DNA of 59,399 nt from positions 1 to 59,399 of IMG/VR virus record IMGVR_UViG_3300013126_000036. One strand, given 5' to 3'. Positions 56,501 through 59,399 of the stretch are shown piece by piece. The notes under the pieces were generated by a model. The model was not told the origin of the DNA. It ran no database searches and saw only the letters and a program-made list of their open reading frames with translations. A program made the position numbers and the translations under genes. Position 1 is the first letter of the stretch. The number at the start of each line of letters is the position of its first letter. The stretch is from a virus.

Positions 56501-59399
56501 TCCAGCTAATCCTCCCATTAATATATTTTTAGTTGCGTTTGCTCTACCCTCACTAGATACTAATTGATTTCCGGCGGTCATTGTTGAAATTGCTGTTCTG
56601 GATGAGACAGACTCGTTTTGAGCTTCTACTATAAGTCGATTCCAAGATCTGTCTACGCCCCTTTCTAAATAAGCTTGTCCTTTTAGCTTTTTGTCATCCT
56701 CTTCTACTAAAGACGAAGCTGTCAACCATCCATCATCTATGTCTCCACCAAGGAACTGAGCAAAGCCTGTTCCATTTCCTGGATAAATATTTCTTTTAAA
56801 GATCTCTAAATCAACCTCTGCACAGAAGTTAGACATTAACTGTCCCATGCTAGTCATTATTCTTCCATCTCCAAAGAATGTACTAACAGGGTTTCTTGTA
56901 AAAACATTAGTTGCCAACTTAAAGGATGCCGCATTAGCAGCCCCACCAACATCTCCTTGACCAAGATTAGAATAAACGCTTGCTACAACATTTCTTATTC
57001 CATCGGCTCTTGCCCTCTCTGATTCACTTAATGGTTCGTATAGTGTTGAGCCAAAATGTCTAATGCCAAATCTATTTTCAGAAAAAACTGTTCCATTTGT
57101 AGCTCTAGCAAAAGCTTCCCTAAATCTTGATGCACCCATTGAAAGCAATCTAACCATGAGGTCTCTAGGTTCAGACAAATACATGCCAGTATCTACGCCA
57201 CCGTCTATTTTACCTGTGTCACCTTTTTTGTTTGTAGAGTTAACTATTGCACCAAGCTCAATCGCATCAGATTGTGCTGTTACTGTAACAATTTCACCTT
57301 GTTCCACATTTGTTATGACACCATTAAAAACTGTTTGCAAAGAGTTTGGATTAGCGCCATATCCAACTCTAAGATGAACACGAACTCCAGGCTTTAATCT
57401 AATATTATTGATATCTACAACGTAATCATTTCTCATTCCTGAAACAATATTTTTAGCTATATTCAAAGTTCTATCCAAAATAGATTCAATACCTTGAGTA
57501 AAGTCTATAGGAGCATCATTTGGTTGGTTGTCTCTGGAATTAAAAATTTCAGTAGAAGGACGTGTGGTCAATTTTGAATACATATTTGATACTCTAAATA
57601 TTAAAGTGTCACCCAAAAGATCCTCTGAAGAAACAACAGAAAAATCTACTATAGACTGTAATCCATAGAAGTTGTCGAATAATTTAACGCCAGCAAAAAA
57701 ACCACCTTCATCAATTAGCCATAGCATGTAAGTGGGGAATGCTCTAATCATTCTTCCAGATATATCCCTGTACTGTACGTCATTCATCATCTTTTGGATG
57801 TGACTACCAAAAGATCCATCATAAGCTTTTTGATACTTATCCAATGACTGGACACCCTCTACACCGGTAAGAGTATTTGTGCAACCTCTATCTGGCGTTT
57901 GCGTATCCTCAACCTGATTCTCTAACAGTCTTTTATCTCCATTGTCGTCTATATGAACATTAGATCCATCAACTGTTAAGTAAAATCTTCCATTATCTTT
58001 ATTAACGTAACCAAAATGAGTTCCTAGCGCTGATTGCATCATTGCGGGAATGTCTGATTCGGATCCAGCTTCTTGTGGATTTGTTGCTGGAATCATATAT
58101 ATAACTTTATGGAAGTCCACTTCATCTGGGTCAAAACTGACCTCTGTTTCACTTGCTAAATGAGAATCTGTCAAAACTTGTTTGATTAAATTTAGCGTTT
58201 CTGCACTATTATGATTTACATTACCGACAGAATAACCGGCTCCAGAAATTTCTTCAAATACTGGATTATCTTCAGTTGATTGTGCAGCAAAAAATACATA
58301 ATCGGTTAATAGAGCTTGTTTCTCTGAAGTTTCAAACTCAGAAGTTTCTGCTTGCACCACTTCTTGGAAGAGACTAATAAAGTTATGCACGCTTATACCG
58401 CTAGTATTAACGTAGTCTATTATTTCATTAATTAACGTTTTATTATTAGTTGCTCTTTGTGCTGCGGCAAATGGCTCATTGGCAACATCTTTATAAGCAT
58501 ATCTTCTAAGGAAATCGGTAATTCTATTTTTAACTTGATTTTTTCTTATTTCTATACCACGCGCATCTCCGTGCATAGCCCAGTCATCACTGTAGTCAAA
58601 TTTAAAATCTTTTGTTATATCTGGTTGATAAATAAAGTTATTAATAACATCTCTGTCAAACATTTCAAAACTTCTAAAATAGAAGTCTGGATCCAAGTTG
58701 CCAACTACTTCATTTTCTTTATCACGAACTTCCAGCGGCATGTCGGGGTATGCGTTAAATGCTCCCCACAACTGTTTAATTCTTAAAAATGGATTTCTTT
58801 TTGATCCAAAGTGTTCAATGAAATCTTTTTGTTGCTTTGATGAGAGCTTTTCTCTTTGTTGCTGAAATATGTCAAAGTCAACAAAGCTTAATTGAACATT
58901 GTAAACATGTGGATAATTTGGTATTGTATCGACTTTGAAGTTTAATGGGATAACGTATTTGATTCCACATAATGCGCTAATAATATTTTTAATACCAAGA
59001 AAACCAATAACTCCAGTAGAATGCTCAAGTCTTGCCAGTGAATTGATATGATCAAAAATTGCTCTAATCTTATAAAGCTCTCTTTCGCCAAAAACAGTCA
59101 TTGATATGTTAACATATGAATCTTTTCCACCTATATATTGATATGTTGGCTCCTCTTGCATTTGCACTTGTAGCTTTGCAAGGTTATTGCCAAGACTTAC
59201 GCTTACACCATTGACTATAGCTTTTTTAGGATCTAGATCAACTCTGTTCATTGGGACTTCCCACTCTTGGAAATGGTAATCCCCCTCCCGTAAACGCTTA
59301 GCTTCCATAAGATTCTGGACATAGCCGTCAGAAAAGAAACGATCATAAAGCGATAATAAGAACGCATCAGTTACTTGTTGACGAATTTTTTCTTCGTCA
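50522..59399 (-). CDS. Baseplate hub megaprotein, N-terminus outside window
   Basis: Open to the window edge: the 30 codons before the ATG at 59308 (DEEKIRQQVTDAFLLSLYD...) contain no stop, so the real start is beyond 59399 and at least 2,958 residues are encoded. Residue numbers below count from 59308. A gp27/gpD-like hub element is near 636-690 (LKPGVRVHLRVGYGANPNSL, VTVTAQSDAIELG) and a second near 2,313-2,360 (DIRPHDLVYLSDIYEKMYGI, FEVEQVVHHFTPEMGYIT). Hydrophobic Gly/Ala-rich stretches are near 930-975 and 2,465-2,515. An SNase-like domain is near 2,630-2,766 (KFKDGDTFDVED, VRFDGINSGE, KRTLGTVWY). The result is a fused, multi-domain hub; division of labour is inference. Confidence 0.85.
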   Translation of the reverse strand, partial: DEEKIRQQVTDAFLLSLYDRFFSDGYVQNLMEAKRLREGDYHFQEWEVPMNRVDLDPKKAIVNGVSVSLGNNLAKLQVQMQEEPTYQYIGGKDSYVNISMTVFGERELYKIRAIFDHINSLARLEHSTGVIGFLGIKNIISALCGIKYVIPLNFKVDTIPNYPHVYNVQLSFVDFDIFQQQREKLSSKQQKDFIEHFGSKRNPFLRIKQLWGAFNAYPDMPLEVRDKENEVVGNLDPDFYFRSFEMFDRDVINNFIYQPDITKDFKFDYSDDWAMHGDARGIEIRKNQVKNRITDFLRRYAYKDVANEPFAAAQRATNNKTLINEIIDYVNTSGISVHNFISLFQEVVQAETSEFETSEKQALLTDYVFFAAQSTEDNPVFEEISGAGYSVGNVNHNSAETLNLIKQVLTDSHLASETEVSFDPDEVDFHKVIYMIPATNPQEAGSESDIPAMMQSALGTHFGYVNKDNGRFYLTVDGSNVHIDDNGDKRLLENQVEDTQTPDRGCTNTLTGVEGVQSLDKYQKAYDGSFGSHIQKMMNDVQYRDISGRMIRAFPTYMLWLIDEGGFFAGVKLFDNFYGLQSIVDFSVVSSEDLLGDTLIFRVSNMYSKLTTRPSTEIFNSRDNQPNDAPIDFTQGIESILDRTLNIAKNIVSGMRNDYVVDINNIRLKPGVRVHLRVGYGANPNSLQTVFNGVITNVEQGEIVTVTAQSDAIELGAIVNSTNKKGDTGKIDGGVDTGMYLSEPRDLMVRLLSMGASRFREAFARATNGTVFSENRFGIRHFGSTLYEPLSESERARADGIRNVVASVYSNLGQGDVGGAANAASFKLATNVFTRNPVSTFFGDGRIMTSMGQLMSNFCAEVDLEIFKRNIYPGNGTGFAQFLGGDIDDGWLTASSLVEEDDKKLKGQAYLERGVDRSWNRLIVEAQNESVSSRTAISTMTAGNQLVSSEGRANATKNILMGGLAGAVGLIPGVNFAVGSGIAGGGLFGILRGRGGTNLFRTMGILAPNADDDLPGFDEVSFRAQTYMRTVWDLFQVCARLLPNYIVAIRPFEDRSTIFYGKPHWLYTSGVVPVTTGFPSTERGSELELPGYPKYRSPDEDIQNIMNNINRSSNTLADYEAFKRSNELSDTMASLASDQVNSEGIYKPTAFLKEKLINFNSPLASSFSETQDDGTTAVVAKLPTVVGLTRVGFHLPVGDPTTTIAPMTESHAQLDNLPPRFRYPFYTINETVILDSTSYSVRDGGVFQNAASHFKDIGKSGRKFLDNEGEVPMDAEEFQGFVNEAMAEDRRSFGGATFMANMFTLLQYESKFILNNELTLVPSSGILELDRPLGFSTFIDNIVDVDGLSFIGGANTKYVRMPLPSVLANRLSISVDPAAITQYSVNSSEAKRNADDYSFEYEIANQISYEEWGSPGDLPASQQTAAEAEQFYIAMKWPYNPGFSSTQAPSDFNDITVYDQTLEKFKEKYGFTDLYGTAEDYKKRKVLVYSPRTDRAVVCAPAYFLWGEDDDTTAAVVSPDAAWYLGNFISKDLSFKLTANSEESSILDQLPSWVNTMVSANNAVYDFGFKIAGYGLKVLQFTSAPINIASRISDRLGVSIFGNEDELNYEDESGLSINPQPVECMFAFVPDDVPVGVISSAAAPVKRFYERGAANRDANMIVGFGNYTMTEDGQLSKLTARRMTSRDLRNELQGGISSRFNVYDEDMVNPQNIFSEWTPVNAEISASRFDFGGNALAVPDGRDKPFIGYFNALLDATNFNSTPETSSPIGNLSSDLIGNGQLSRAYLYNVLDEELATTGDVDTAKGRAAFLSVYDPLDSVGVEARSYYDENFDPNVSVIAGDGRNLDQANDIWDQFRFGYHTYDSVKSIFARIYGMDPDSIDPFPEEFARILGSSVENSFNNFEDSNIPIAGLSDTENTAVDELAILLGADYFNIPNNPQLGGQGVPIANGITRRDAVEFIRKNYIDLIAAENESDAGIIQFFNSTIADALNGIRENFFESGVINTILEYALENKKNPEEAIALNEKIKTPKQLFLLMVGLFRQKLWSTAYGRAWLVLKPNRKRGLITSGGGGSDGQWSFRPVDRIFEAFINPYGQYAKDDNKFLQLLVSTKSEGTGATTFVSGTLEDIGNFYDRNIGPIMTAIGDGLSGLLGMFKLSMMQMGYAISEVGNFSKQAHILNKVLNDSIYYSLGREGTLLRAVDNPFTREYGEPVLEIRQPFQRIHYLSSFSHIISNQIQENLNGVSTVVTAVSDGKYPITVALDKGAPAERQTETTVETGLYYDNMVGSGFLGILHPLMHPMETVRGIAKNVQGTPDELSAKRIALSHLKESIKDIYGGELIIIGNADIRPHDLVYLSDIYEKMYGIFEVEQVVHHFTPEMGYITSITPNALVTVNDPARWFLTSWVNSWFTVQNLRNDTRFYMDNIMASNTGINLGGNISVDALSDALGPQMIGGLQYTHGSTALVKDVMANQTATTLPKKAEAVINQYGSSASRSVFQGMTTALTGGVGIAAAAAGAGATGAAGFAIGLSVPIVGQLAWKGWKWIRDNVLDQHGCYVQYLNKNGQPMDAGLSYNQGMVVGKHHSKVLLPGLLGARTKVRTPEGNIFIRSDDLLKSLGWQEKQITDLVRYIDYENALVHARVLQLSGLGPDRTDLQPSLFSVIAKVTKFKDGDTFDVEDVISGARFTVRFDGINSGETNTFTVTSNDGDLGVSYSDASTPSTNMTAINTPGGKAKIFVQSKLENRLVVLRIRISNAASSSVISESDFEAGAEQNTVANYTKDVTDSKRTLGTVWYYQPESVVQAAKDFVEKCFIDNQIGAGAEQKIKESFFSSIYQDSPLFIKKDSILNALSVLGLVYTSPLSITLDTNARYGLSNSQTIKLYNDLVQYKVLEATYNKTREWPTIFWDEYYENGYPVTLNWELVTNNLATVYAKQLQIEGDAVISAEESAIIPARVGQ

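Noticed and set aside
59306-59308. ATG taken as the start of the hub megaprotein
   Set aside because: The frame upstream stays open to the window edge and reads as protein; no ribosome-binding site was recognised.
1-59399. tRNA genes, integrase, transposase or attachment sites
   Set aside because: None recognised by eye on either strand; a covariance-model scan would be decisive for tRNAs.

Overview
The window is a contiguous piece of a tailed, contractile-tail (myovirus) bacteriophage genome. Evidence is a baseplate set (Baseplate_J-like, gp25-like and OB-fold spike/hub proteins), a very large hub protein, a tail-borne lysin, holin-like proteins, and a phage replication and nucleotide-metabolism set. 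It is AT-rich (roughly 35-40% GC by eye) and densely coded, with many ATGA, TAATG and TGATG stop/start overlaps. Apart from one gene, everything is read on the minus strand, so transcription runs from high to low coordinates. The host cannot be read off with certainty. A probable leaderless transcript, a Pyr_excise/MSMEG_6728-type protein, ThyX, a B12-dependent ribonucleotide reductase and an r1t-type holin fit a low-GC actinobacterial host best, but this is inference.

Layout, in transcription order (right to left). 59399-45625: baseplate hub megaprotein (at least 2,958 residues, start outside the window), an M15-peptidase plus transglycosylase tail lysin, an OB-fold protein, a spike-like protein, a gp25-like protein and Baseplate_J. 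45595-26473: eight tail or baseplate proteins, most of them large, including a 1,531-residue protein marked by recurrent A-T-P tripeptides, one with a peptidoglycan-binding domain, and four that look like divergent paralogues. 26426-25332: a small virion-like protein and two holin-like membrane proteins. A GC-rich hairpin and a promoter-like site (about 25245-25305) separate the late genes from the next operon.

25179-16977: nucleotide metabolism and DNA modification: class II ribonucleotide reductase, an atypical ThyX, dCMP deaminase, a nucleoside deoxyribosyltransferase-like enzyme, a C5 cytosine methyltransferase, an SNase-like nuclease, a Pyr_excise-like protein, a glycosyltransferase and several small proteins. 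It ends at a strong terminator (16916-16950). 16899-5549: two sugar-transferase-like genes, then replication: HTH-nuclease, DnaB helicase, a degenerate Cas4/RecB-like protein, HD hydrolase, archaeo-eukaryotic-type primase, zinc ribbon, DnaE polymerase, zinc-finger protein and an intact Cas4/RecB-like nuclease, ending at a bidirectional terminator (5516-5547).

5252-5315 is a divergent pair of near-consensus sigma-70 promoters. The rightward one drives the only plus-strand gene, a 58-residue acidic protein that appears to be leaderless. The leftward one drives 5214-1018: PD-(D/E)XK nuclease, phage sigma factor, helical protein, RNase H, dNMP kinase and an AT-hook/H1-like protein, ending at a terminator (945-998). 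Beyond it lies a tightly packed group of small, mostly very basic proteins, the last of which contains a (MGGSKK)n repeat and leaves the window at base 1. I saw no tRNA, rRNA, CRISPR array, integrase or insertion sequence.
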